Positions 23,754 to 31,516 of a stretch of DNA of 36,551 bases are shown here, in pieces; position 1 is the first letter of the stretch; each line of letters opens with the position of its first letter. The notes beneath the pieces are model-generated. The model was not told where the DNA came from, searched no databases, and saw only the letters and a list, made by a program, of their open reading frames with translations. The translations under genes were made by a program, and so were the position numbers. Source of the DNA: Acidimicrobiia bacterium (GTDB lineage: Bacteria > Actinomycetota > Acidimicrobiia > IMCC26256 > PALSA-610); the NCBI GenBank assembly GCA_036271555.1, contig DATBAK010000094.1, positions 1 to 36,551 of the forward strand. The letters run 5' to 3'.

Positions 23754-25304
23754 TCAGCGCTCGCGCGACGCCTCGTCCGCGGACACCGAGCCGTCGTGGT
23801 TCTCGTCGAGCGCGCGCAGCACGAGGTCGGCGACCAGCGCCGACGCGCCGGGGTGCGCGCGCGCGAGCGCCTCGGCGAGCTCGGACGGCGTGACCTTGCC
23901 GTCGCCGTTCGCGTCGAGCGCGGCGAACCCGCCGAGCTGCTTCCACAGCGCCAGCGCGAACGACCGCACGAGCAGCTCCTTGGGCGTGCGCGCGCCGCCG
24001 GGCAGCGGCACGGCGTCGGGGTGCGCCTGCGCGAACGCGACCAGCGGCTCGATGCGATCGAGGCCGAAGCACAGCTCGCGCACGGTCGCGACGCGGTAGA
24101 CGCGCGCGGGGTCGAACGGCGCGCCCGCGATCGCGGTGATCCGCGACCCCGCGGGGCCGCCGGAGCCGTCGACGCGCACGCCGTCGTCGACCTGCAGGAA
24201 CGCGCCGTGCTCGGACGGCGCGCCCGCGCGCGAGCTCGCGATCGCGTCGGCGAGCACCCGGCCCGGCATCGGCACGATCACGATCTCGTTGTCGAACGGC
24301 ACCTCGGCCTCGAGGTCGCCGTAGGTGAAGCGGTCGTGGTAGTCGCGCGCCGCGCGGATGCCACCGGCGTTGAACACGCACGCGTCGGCGCCGAGCACGT
24401 CGCGGATCCGCGAGCACACGAGCTCGCCGATCGAGGTCTGCTTCGCGCGCGCGCCGACCGACGACAGCACCTCGCCCGGCGGCAGGTCGAGCAGCGTCGC
24501 CTGCGCGAGCGCGTAGACCGGAGCCATGTGCAGCTCGACGAGCCCGTGCACCGCGGGATCGACGGCGTAGCCGGCGACCGGCTCGAGCCGCGCGGTGACG
24601 TCGGGCGGCGCCGCCGGATCGCTCCACACCGCGTCGACGATGATCGCGCGCGTCGCGTCCGCGCCGGCCTTCATCAGGCGGATCCCGTCGACGACCTCGT
24701 CGTACGGCACGTGCTCGTGGCTGCCGATCACGAACACCGGCCGGCCGCGCAGGTCGTGCGCGAGCTTGCGGTCCGCCGCGACCTCCTGGTGCGTCAGCGC
24801 GACGACCCACGAGCAGCGGTCGTCGCCGGTCAGCCGCGCGACCTCGCGCACCGCGACGTCGTGCGGGTCGTCGACCGCGGCGGAGAACGGCTTGCCGCGG
24901 AACATCAGCGGGTCGGACAGCACGACGCCGAACATGCCGACGCGCACCGCGCCGAGCTCGAGGATGTCGTGGTCGGGCAGGCTGCGCTCGGGCAGGTGCA
25001 CGTTGCTGCCGAGCCACATCGCGTGGAGCTCGTCGATGCGCGCGAGCAGCGCGCGGTGCGGGACGTCGTCCTCGTGGTTGCCGAACGTCACGTGCGTGAC
25101 CCCGACCGCGTTCAGGCACGCGACCATGCCGTGGCCGTTGTCGAGGCTCGACAGCACGCTCGGCGCCAGGAAGTCGCCGGGCAGCGCGACCACGAGCCGG
25201 TCGCAGCCGGCGCGCGCCTGCTGGACGAGCGTCGCCAGGCGCGGCAGGTTGTCGAGCACGTAGACGTCGCTGACCGCGACGATGCGGAGGTGTGTGGTCG
25301 CCAC
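23754..25304 (-). CDS. 5'-nucleotidase-like metallophosphatase with C-terminal EF-hands
   Basis: The 516-residue protein has the calcineurin-like metallophosphatase core of UshA-type 5'-nucleotidases: D13 and Y15 (VSDVY, where many relatives have DxH), GDFLAPS at 43-49, FGNHE at 74-78, THQE and GSHEHVPY. The second domain contains FNAGGIRA and a FDNEI-like loop for substrate binding. The last 60 residues carry two EF-hand loops, LDANGDGKVTPSEL and LDENHDGSVSADE, which suggest calcium control or stability. No signal peptide is visible, so it appears cytoplasmic, unlike UshA. The GTG start lies 2 bases after the response regulator stop, so the two form one unit. Confidence 0.9.
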   Translation of the reverse strand: MATTHLRIVAVSDVYVLDNLPRLATLVQQARAGCDRLVVALPGDFLAPSVLSSLDNGHGMVACLNAVGVTHVTFGNHEDDVPHRALLARIDELHAMWLGSNVHLPERSLPDHDILELGAVRVGMFGVVLSDPLMFRGKPFSAAVDDPHDVAVREVARLTGDDRCSWVVALTHQEVAADRKLAHDLRGRPVFVIGSHEHVPYDEVVDGIRLMKAGADATRAIIVDAVWSDPAAPPDVTARLEPVAGYAVDPAVHGLVELHMAPVYALAQATLLDLPPGEVLSSVGARAKQTSIGELVCSRIRDVLGADACVFNAGGIRAARDYHDRFTYGDLEAEVPFDNEIVIVPMPGRVLADAIASSRAGAPSEHGAFLQVDDGVRVDGSGGPAGSRITAIAGAPFDPARVYRVATVRELCFGLDRIEPLVAFAQAHPDAVPLPGGARTPKELLVRSFALALWKQLGGFAALDANGDGKVTPSELAEALARAHPGASALVADLVLRALDENHDGSVSADEASRER

Positions 25305-25306
25305 GG

Positions 25307-25843
25307 TCAGCTCTGCGATCGCCGGCGGAGCTTGAGCTTGCGCTGCAGCGAGGTCCGCCGCAGCCCGAGCAGGCGCGCGGCGCCGGACACGTTGCCGCCC
25401 GACTCCTCGAGCGCGCGCAGGATGTGCTCCCACTCGATGCTGGCGAGCGTCGGGAACGGCTCGGGCGGCTCGCCGTCGCCGCCGTCGCCGTCGCCGAGCG
25501 TGGCCTCGAGCTCGCGCAGGATCTCGCGCGGCCGGGCCGGCTTCGGGATGACGAGGTCGGCGCCCGCGCGGATCGCGGACACCGCGGAGCCCGCCGACAC
25601 GAACCCGCTGACCAGCGCGATGCGCGAGGTCGGCAGCAGTGCGCGCAGCTGCCGGATCAGCAGGATCCCCCACTCGTTGCGGAGGCGCAGGTCGGTGACG
25701 ATCAGCTCGGGACGCTGCGCGCGCGCGATCGTGGCCGCGTCCGACCCGGTCGTGGTCGTGAACACGGCGACGCTGTGCCCGAAACCGTTGCGGTAGCTCC
25801 GCAGCACGGCCTCGTCGTCATCGACGGCGAGGAGCTTCACCAT
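25307..25843 (-). CDS. Fis-type response regulator upstream of the nucleotidase
   Basis: The 178-residue protein has a receiver with acidic residues at VDDDE (8-11), phospho-acceptor D51 in IVTDLRL, S79 in ALVSGF and K101 in IPKPARP. A Gly/Asp/Pro-rich linker (117-131) precedes a Fis-type helix-turn-helix (ALEESGGNVSGAARLLGLRR, about 144-163). It is the same architecture as the regulator at 5791 but has chromosome-like base composition. No Shine-Dalgarno precedes the ATG, and the divergent gene begins only 31 bases away, so the transcript may be leaderless. It likely controls its own unit with the nucleotidase. Confidence 0.88.
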   Translation of the reverse strand: MVKLLAVDDDEAVLRSYRNGFGHSVAVFTTTTGSDAATIARAQRPELIVTDLRLRNEWGILLIRQLRALLPTSRIALVSGFVSAGSAVSAIRAGADLVIPKPARPREILRELEATLGDGDGGDGEPPEPFPTLASIEWEHILRALEESGGNVSGAARLLGLRRTSLQRKLKLRRRSQS

Positions 25844-25874
25844 ATGAGTTGAAACTAACGCTATCGTGGGGACG

Positions 25875-27938
25875 ATGGCAACGCTGCTGAAGTCCTGGCT
25901 CGTGGTCGCCGTAGCGATGGCCGCCGGGTGTGGCTCTCCGCACGAGCGCGCGCACACCGACGCAGGCCCGGTCGCGGCTCCGGACGCCGCGGTCGACGCC
26001 GCGGCCGACGCCGCCCGGGACGCCGGCTCGGGCTCGGGCTCCGCCGCCGACCCGTTCGCGGCGATCCAGCAGATGCCCGGCCTGTGCTCGAGCTACGGCT
26101 GGTGCTGGCTGCTCCCCACGCCCAGCGGCAACGACTTCGACAACGTGTTCGCCACCGACGCCGGCAACGTCTGGATCACCGGCTGGGAGCTCGCGCTGCA
26201 GTGGGATGGCCGGTCGTGGACGTCGCACACGCTGCCGGTCGATCCGAGCGTGCCACCCGCCGAGCGCGTGTTCTCGATCGCCGGCACGTCGGCGCACGAC
26301 ATGTGGCTGACCTACGGCACGTCGCTCGAGCACTGGGACGGCTCGCAGTGGACGATCGTCGAGTCGCAGCCGCTGAGCGGCAGCACGTTCATCAACACGC
26401 TGTGGTCCGCGCCCGACACCGGCGATCTCTACGCGACGCTCAGCACCGGCGTGGTCGAGCGCTGGCACGCCGGCACGCGCAGCATCATCACCGGGCCGTG
26501 CGCGTGCTTCCTCGGCAAGATCTGGGGCACGTCGTCGACGGACATCTACCTGACGACGATCGGCGGCGAGTGGCACTACAACAACGACACCTCGTGGACC
26601 GAGCTCCACACGGGCGACACGCTCGCCGGCTGGATGGGCGCGCCCGGCGACGTGTGGGTCAGCGGCGACGCCGAGCTCGCGCACTACGACGGCTCGGCGT
26701 TCACGGTCGTCGCGCTGCCCGCGGGCGTCGGCGCGGACCAGCCGCTGCTGGCCGCCGGCTACGTCTCGAGCAGCGACGTGTCGTGGTACACGCCGTCGAA
26801 CGGCGGCGCGGTCCTGCACTGGGACGGCTCGGTGTTCACGCTGACGCCGGTGTCGGGCGCGACCGAGCCGTCGGTGCTGTCGGCGCAGATCATCGGCGGC
26901 ACGTGGTGGATCACCGGCCGCAGCTCGGCGCTGTACACGATGCACGGCACGTCGACGCTCGCGCCGGTCCTCGCGACGCCGTTCGAGACCTTCGAGGGCA
27001 TGTGGGGCACCGAGGCCGGCGACCTGTTCTTCGCGGACGACGGCGAGCTGTTCCACTGGGACGGCTTTTTGTCCGACGACCTCACCGGCGACGCCGGCCT
27101 CGACACCGGCCACTTCGTCGCGGTGCAGGGCCTCACCGGCGACAGCCTCGGCAAGGGCCAGCCCGACGAGCTGTTCGCGTCGGCGCAGGAGCAGCTCGAC
27201 GCGACGACCTACCAGACCGTCGCGCTGCACTTCGACGGCAGCGCGTGGTCGCAACAGGTCATCGAGACCGGCACGCGCGACTCGCTCGTCGGCCTCGGCC
27301 TGGTCGACGTCGTCGGGCCCGGAGAGGCGTGGGCGTTCACGGCGAGCGGCACGTCGCGTCACTTCGTCGGCGGCGCGTGGCAGGACGTCGCGACGACGCC
27401 GCTCGCCAAGCCGCTGACGTCGTTCTGGGCGCAGGACGCGACGCACGTGTGGCTGGTCGGCCAGGGCCGCGCGGTGATGACGTGGGACGCCGCGAACCCG
27501 ACGGTGTTCACGCCGGTCGCGTTCCCGGCGGCGCAGTGCACCGGCCCCGAGGGCCAGCTGATGGAGCTCGGGCAGGTGGTCGGCGTCGGTGGCCTGCCGT
27601 GGATCCCGTCGGACGAGTCGTGCAAGGGCGTCGCGGCGATGTGGGAGCTCGGCGCGTCGGGTTGGACCGAGGTCACCGAGCAGGTGCTCGGCGACGGCAG
27701 CGTGTTCCACGTCAACCCGGTGACCGAGGCCGCGAACGGCGAGGGCGGCCTGGTCGCGATCAGCCCGACGAACCTCGTGTTCTCGAACGCCGGCGACACG
27801 TCGACCTATCGCTTCGACGGGACGGTGTGGAACTACGAGGACACGGGCTCGGAGTTCGGCACGCCGCACGTGTTCGCGACGCAGGGCGGGGCGCAGTTCG
27901 TCGCAGCGCAAAGTCACGGGATCCTCGTCCACCCGTAG
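25875..27938 (+). CDS. Large lipoprotein with beta-propeller-like W/D repeats
   Basis: The 687-residue protein has a lipoprotein signal (LVVAVAMAAGC), then an Asp/Ala linker (AAPDAAVDAAADAARDAGSG). A long beta-rich region repeats segments such as VWITG...LQWDG..W, MWLTYGTSLEHWDGSQW, VWVSGDAELAHYDG and VWLVGQGRAVMTWD. This spacing fits a beta-propeller of about 40-60-residue blades. CSSYGWCW and CACF may form disulphides. The function is unknown. Related myxobacterial proteins are surface lipoproteins. The ATG at 25875 is favoured over a GTG at 25866, because GGGG lies just before it and it begins the signal peptide directly. Confidence 0.85.
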   Translation: MATLLKSWLVVAVAMAAGCGSPHERAHTDAGPVAAPDAAVDAAADAARDAGSGSGSAADPFAAIQQMPGLCSSYGWCWLLPTPSGNDFDNVFATDAGNVWITGWELALQWDGRSWTSHTLPVDPSVPPAERVFSIAGTSAHDMWLTYGTSLEHWDGSQWTIVESQPLSGSTFINTLWSAPDTGDLYATLSTGVVERWHAGTRSIITGPCACFLGKIWGTSSTDIYLTTIGGEWHYNNDTSWTELHTGDTLAGWMGAPGDVWVSGDAELAHYDGSAFTVVALPAGVGADQPLLAAGYVSSSDVSWYTPSNGGAVLHWDGSVFTLTPVSGATEPSVLSAQIIGGTWWITGRSSALYTMHGTSTLAPVLATPFETFEGMWGTEAGDLFFADDGELFHWDGFLSDDLTGDAGLDTGHFVAVQGLTGDSLGKGQPDELFASAQEQLDATTYQTVALHFDGSAWSQQVIETGTRDSLVGLGLVDVVGPGEAWAFTASGTSRHFVGGAWQDVATTPLAKPLTSFWAQDATHVWLVGQGRAVMTWDAANPTVFTPVAFPAAQCTGPEGQLMELGQVVGVGGLPWIPSDESCKGVAAMWELGASGWTEVTEQVLGDGSVFHVNPVTEAANGEGGLVAISPTNLVFSNAGDTSTYRFDGTVWNYEDTGSEFGTPHVFATQGGAQFVAAQSHGILVHP

Positions 27939-27941
27939 CGC

Positions 27942-27971
27942 CGCCGGCCGCGGCTGCCGTCGCGGCCGGCG
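27942..27971 (+). terminator. Strong GC hairpin after the beta-propeller-like lipoprotein gene
   Basis: CGCCGGCCGCG (27942-27952) and CGCGGCCGGCG (27961-27971) form a perfect 11-base stem with an 8-base loop starting 3 bases after the stop codon. There is no U tract. The geometry is the same as the hairpin at 13905-13934. Confidence 0.5.
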
Positions 27972-28204
27972 AGCCACACCTGCGGCGCGATCGTAGCCGA
28001 GGCGCGCCGCGAACAGCGAGCCGTCGGGGCCGCGCGCGAGGCCGGCGATGCGGTCGCTCGCGAGCACGCCGTTCGGGTCGGCGCGGACGAACAGGACGTC
28101 GGTCCGGCGAGGCTCGAGCCGCGTCCACGCGACGGCGATGGTCATGCGCGCGGTGATTGCGACCGCCGTGCCGCGCTAACCACGCGGGTCCACGCACGCG
28201 GCGT

Positions 28205-28256
28205 GTTACAGCGAATCGCAACTCGCGCGCGAGTCGGCGCGCCGGCGCGATGTAAC
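28205..28256 (-). terminator. Nested inverted repeat after the serine protease gene
   Basis: Outer arms GTTACA (28205-28210) and TGTAAC (28251-28256) enclose a perfect 14-base palindrome ACTCGCGCGCGAGT (28221-28234) and further GC-rich self-complementary sequence. It starts 9 bases after the protease stop on the minus strand. A role as transcription end is inferred from position. Confidence 0.4.
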
Positions 28257-28265
28257 GAGCCGGTG

Positions 28266-29186
28266 CTACGTCCCGCTCTGGATCCAGCCGACGATCTGGT
28301 TGAGCCGCGCGTTGGTGATGCGCGTCGCCTGGTTGTAGTACGACAGCCAGTAGTAGCCGGTGCCGTGGTGGACGCCGGTCACGACGTGCGAGCCGTTGAA
28401 GTCGAGCGCGATGCCGGCGCCGCTGTCTCCGCCGGCGCTATCGATGTTGTAGAACAGGCAGTCGTCGCTGTTGTCGACGATCGGGCCGGCCTCGCCCCAC
28501 TGCGTGCCGAACGGCTTGTCGGCCGGGTAGCCGGCGAGCTCGACGTCGGGGTTGTTGTCGAAGAAGTCGTCGCTGAACGTCGCGAGGCCGAACCAGCCGG
28601 TCTGGTTGCCGACGGCGCTGTCGAGCGTGACGAGCGCGTAGTCGACGTCGTCGTCCTGGTCGTCGACCCAGCCCTCGGTCGTGCGGAAGTTCACGCCCAT
28701 CGCGGCGTACGGCTTCGAGCTGCCGTTCTCGCCCGGGAACGCGAACAGCTCGGTCGCCCAGCCGCCGTGGTCGGCGCTGTAGACGACGTGGCCCGCGGTG
28801 ATCACGTACTTGTTGCCGACCATGTGGCCCGACGCGTCGGCCTCGTAGCCGTCGGAGAACTCGACGACGATGCGCACGCGCGCGCGCGCCGGGTACGCGG
28901 TCGTCGGTGACACCTGCGTGCGGCCGTCGGCGCCCATGATCTCGTCGGGCTGCGCCGATGCGTCGGGCGGCAGCACCTCGGGCGTGGTGACCGTCCCGAT
29001 CGCGGGCATGGTCGGCGCGGGCGAGTCGGCGGACACGACGCCGGTGGTGAGATCGAAGGCGACGCCGCCTTCGCGGTGCACGCGCGCGGGCGCCGATGGA
29101 TCCGGCGAGGTGGCGCCGGGATCGACGGCGCACGCGGCGACCGGCAGGGACAGCGACAGCGCCAGCAGGCGGGACAGGTTCGTCAT
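28266..29186 (-). CDS. V8-like serine protease, exported lipoprotein
   Basis: The 306-residue protein has a signal peptide with a lipobox-like PVAAC (Cys19) and a propeptide-like linker of about 80 residues. A chymotrypsin-fold domain follows, with the catalytic triad H133 (ITAGHVVY), D182 (DDDVDYALVTL) and S255 (SAGGDSGAGI). The DSAGGDSG box and short length fit the S1B glutamyl endopeptidase/V8 group. C243 is the only Cys near the active site, so few disulphides are expected. It lies 42 bases downstream of the haem-motif protein gene on the same strand and may be in the same operon. Confidence 0.92.
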   Translation of the reverse strand: MTNLSRLLALSLSLPVAACAVDPGATSPDPSAPARVHREGGVAFDLTTGVVSADSPAPTMPAIGTVTTPEVLPPDASAQPDEIMGADGRTQVSPTTAYPARARVRIVVEFSDGYEADASGHMVGNKYVITAGHVVYSADHGGWATELFAFPGENGSSKPYAAMGVNFRTTEGWVDDQDDDVDYALVTLDSAVGNQTGWFGLATFSDDFFDNNPDVELAGYPADKPFGTQWGEAGPIVDNSDDCLFYNIDSAGGDSGAGIALDFNGSHVVTGVHHGTGYYWLSYYNQATRITNARLNQIVGWIQSGT

Positions 29187-29228
29187 GCCCGCTGAAACGC
29201 GGGCCGACGCGGATCTTCCCGAGAATCG

Positions 29229-30422
29229 CTACGGGCTCGGCGCGGGGTAGGGCGCCGCCGTCATCGACGCGATCCAGGCGTCGATCAGCGCGAGGCCGTC
29301 GCGGTCGATCTCGTGGGTCGCGATCGGCGGCATCTGCTCGCCGCCGCCGGTCAGGCCGGTGCGCACGCCCATCCGGTACGACAGCGTGCTGCGCGCCGGG
29401 TCGGTCGGGCGGATGCGGAAGCTGATCGACGAGTCGCTCGCGGGCACGAACAGCGACGGCACGTCGACGGCGGTCTGGAACGCGGTCGTGTCGGCGATGG
29501 TCTGCGGGAACGCGCCGGCGGACCCGACCTCGAGGCGCATGAAGAACGGGACGACCTGGCCGGAGCTCGCGTGGTGGCACGCGATGCCGCAGTTGACGTG
29601 CAGGTAGCCGATCGCGGCGCGCTCGAGCGCGACCTGCGAGGGCGCGTTCGAGCCGGCGTTCGAGCCGGCATCCGAGCCCGAGCCGGCATCCGAGCCCGAG
29701 CCGGCCGCGGTCACCGCCGGCAGGAACTGCAGCCGGCTCGCGTCCGGCAGGCCGTCCTGCACCAGGTGCTCGGCCTGCAGCTCGCTCCACGTCATCCCGG
29801 CCTGGTCGGCCTCGGGCGCGGCGAGCAGCGCGAGCTCGAACCCGAGCACCTTGTCGCGCCGGCCGTCGTGACACGTCTTGCATCGCAGCACCGGCACCTC
29901 GTAGTCCGTCGTGCCGGGGAACGGCACCGGCGGCGGCGTGATCTCCGACGCGAGCGTCGCCGTTGTCTGGTCGGTCGACCACACGTACGCGACCATCGCC
30001 CAGTCGGTGTCGCCGCGCTTCCACAGCATGCGGGTCTCGATGCGCTGGTCCGGCGCGACGCTGCCGTCGGGCCGCGTGATGTCGTGGCGGAACTCCTTCC
30101 ACAGCTTCGTGCCGACCGGGAACGTCCAGTCGTCGAGGTTCGACGCGTCGATCTGCGCGCCGGGCGGCAGGAAGATCCAGCGCGACTTGAGCGCGCCGTC
30201 GGCGAACAGCGAGAACGCGGGTGTGTACGGGTGAACGCCGGGCGCGAGCGTCTGCGACGCGAGGTCGCTGTAGAGGCCGGTGTCGGCGAGGTCCGACGGG
30301 ACCGCGTCGGCGCCCGGCGCGTCGGTCGCGGCGTCGGCCGCCGTGCGGTCGTGGGCGTCGCGCCCGCCGCCGCAGCCGGCGACGACCGCGCACGCGCACG
30401 CGAGGAGCGTCGCCGCGCGCAT
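29229..30422 (-). CDS. Lipoprotein with CXXCH and CX3CH haem-type motifs
   Basis: The 397-residue protein has a lipoprotein signal (AVVAGC, Cys17). The main domain contains [20 protein letters not shown] and [10 protein letters not shown], features I know from a group of predicted dihaem proteins of the SO_2930 type. A canonical haem site CKTCH lies at 181-185. The second site, where relatives have NCxHCH, reads NCGIACHH (C278, C282, H283), so the cysteines are three residues apart. A Gly/Ser/Asp/Asn linker (240-260) is encoded by a short DNA repeat at 29648-29702. The start overlaps the stop of the upstream haem-motif gene (ATGA), so the two proteins are made together and may form one electron-transfer unit at the envelope. 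Confidence 0.8.
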   Translation of the reverse strand: MRAATLLACACAVVAGCGGGRDAHDRTAADAATDAPGADAVPSDLADTGLYSDLASQTLAPGVHPYTPAFSLFADGALKSRWIFLPPGAQIDASNLDDWTFPVGTKLWKEFRHDITRPDGSVAPDQRIETRMLWKRGDTDWAMVAYVWSTDQTTATLASEITPPPVPFPGTTDYEVPVLRCKTCHDGRRDKVLGFELALLAAPEADQAGMTWSELQAEHLVQDGLPDASRLQFLPAVTAAGSGSDAGSGSDAGSNAGSNAPSQVALERAAIGYLHVNCGIACHHASSGQVVPFFMRLEVGSAGAFPQTIADTTAFQTAVDVPSLFVPASDSSISFRIRPTDPARSTLSYRMGVRTGLTGGGEQMPPIATHEIDRDGLALIDAWIASMTAAPYPAPSP

Positions 30423-31294
30423 CAGTCGCTACCGCTGCCGCTGCCCGAGTCGCTGCCACCGCCGCTGCCACCACCGCCGCCGCCGCCGTGGCCGCCGCCA
30501 CCGCTGCCGCCGCCGCCGTGGCCGCCGTAGTCGAACTCGCCCTGCGAGGTCGGCGTCAGCGAGCGCAGGAACGCGAGCAGGCCGGTGGCCTCGTCGTCGG
30601 ACGCCTGCCAGGTGTGGAAGCTCATGAACCGCTGCGGGCTCATGTTGATCGGGTTCGCGTCGCTCTTCGGCAGCTCGCCGTCGAGGAAGATCCCCCGCAT
30701 CTGGTCGTCGGTGAAGCCGCCGGTCTGCTCCGGCGTGTGCTCGATCGTGCGGCCCTCCGAGGCGCTGCCGACCATGCCGGCCGCGACTGCCGGGTCGTGG
30801 CAGCTCGTGCACTGCACGTACTTGTCCATGTCGGCGCTGCCGTCCGAGCCGTCGCCGGAGCCGTGGCCGTGGCCGCCGCCGCCCATGATGACAGCACCCG
30901 AGTTGTAGCGAGTCTGGCCTGTAGTCCAGTCGTCGGGCGTGAACGCGGTGATGGTCAGCGTCGTCTTGCCGACGCCGCCGTCGGCGGTCGACGCCGTGAT
31001 GTCGACGGTGCCGGCCTTCTTGGTCGTGATCATGACGCTGATGCCGTCGGACTGCGGCTGGAGGTCGACCATCGACGGATCCGACGCCGACCAGCTCACG
31101 TTCGTGATGCCGGTGACGTCGGCGTTGCCGATCGTCGACGGGACTTGATAGGTGTGGACGCCGTCGAAGCCCGAGAACATCGGGTTGAACTCGACGTTCA
31201 GGGTCGACGTCTCGTCTCCGCCCGCGCTCACGGTGCAGGCGGCGACGAGCGACAACAAGCCGACGGTGGCGCGGCGAAGTGGTTTGCTGAGCAT
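30422..31294 (-). CDS. Lipoprotein with Ig-like domain and c-type haem motif
   Basis: The 290-residue protein has a lipoprotein signal (LLSLVAAC, Cys20), a Big2-like bacterial Ig domain (about 30-118, ending in GTVDITASTADGGVGKTTLTI) and a His/Gly-rich hinge (GGGGHGHGSGDGS). A cytochrome c-like domain follows with haem site CTSCH (162-166) and Met residues at 208 and 223 as possible distal ligands. The C-terminal 35 residues are almost only Gly, Ser, His and Asp. It is the first gene of a coupled pair with the dihaem-type protein. The ATG at 31294 is chosen because it gives a proper signal peptide. The frame is open 52 codons further upstream. Confidence 0.85.
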   Translation of the reverse strand: MLSKPLRRATVGLLSLVAACTVSAGGDETSTLNVEFNPMFSGFDGVHTYQVPSTIGNADVTGITNVSWSASDPSMVDLQPQSDGISVMITTKKAGTVDITASTADGGVGKTTLTITAFTPDDWTTGQTRYNSGAVIMGGGGHGHGSGDGSDGSADMDKYVQCTSCHDPAVAAGMVGSASEGRTIEHTPEQTGGFTDDQMRGIFLDGELPKSDANPINMSPQRFMSFHTWQASDDEATGLLAFLRSLTPTSQGEFDYGGHGGGGSGGGGHGGGGGGGSGGGSDSGSGSGSD

Positions 31295-31502
31295 GGCGGA
31301 CCATCGCTTCAGCAAGCGACGTACCGCTCTCCACATCACGGCATCGTGCAGAGTTGGAGATTCAGTATCTGAAAAATGGGGAGTGAAGGTGGGATATGGG
31401 GCGACCCGGCGGGTCTGCGCACCCATGGCGGCAGCGCCTGTAACATGCACGATTTGCAGGATAATTTACCGTGTCGCGCGCGTGCATGCGCGTCGTGTTC
31501 GC

Positions 31503-31515
31503 ACTAGTGTCTAGT
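31503..31515. repeat. Inverted repeat ACTAG-TGT-CTAGT at a start codon
   Basis: A perfect 5-base inverted repeat ends 1 base before the ATG of the SnoaL-like lipoprotein gene and occupies the place of a Shine-Dalgarno. It might be an operator or leave the transcript leaderless. Confidence 0.35.
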
Positions 31516-31516
31516 C

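Larger units (their letters stand above)
27939..28265. other. Convergent intergenic region with hairpins and a doubtful gene remnant
   Basis: No intact gene is visible. Terminator-like structures lie at both ends. On the minus strand, 28145 to about 28000 reads a protein-like stretch (RTDVLFVRADPNG, IAGLARGPDGSLFAARLGY) with third-position G/C bias. A second frame then continues with APQVWLAGRDGS to a TGA at 27914-27916. This could be the remnant of a frameshifted gene. The evidence is weak. Confidence 0.3.

Noticed and set aside
23796-25796. A long plus-strand frame opposite the nucleotidase and response regulator
   Set aside because: No recognisable domain, low-complexity composition, and the opposite strand carries clear enzymes.
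27914-28145. A possible short minus-strand gene with a frame change
   Set aside because: It is protein-like for about 48 codons only, needs a frameshift, overlaps another gene and a hairpin, and matches no family I know. It is kept only as a remark in the intergenic entry.
29648-29702. Short tandem repeat in minus-strand DNA
   Set aside because: It simply encodes the Gly/Ser/Asp linker of the dihaem-type protein.
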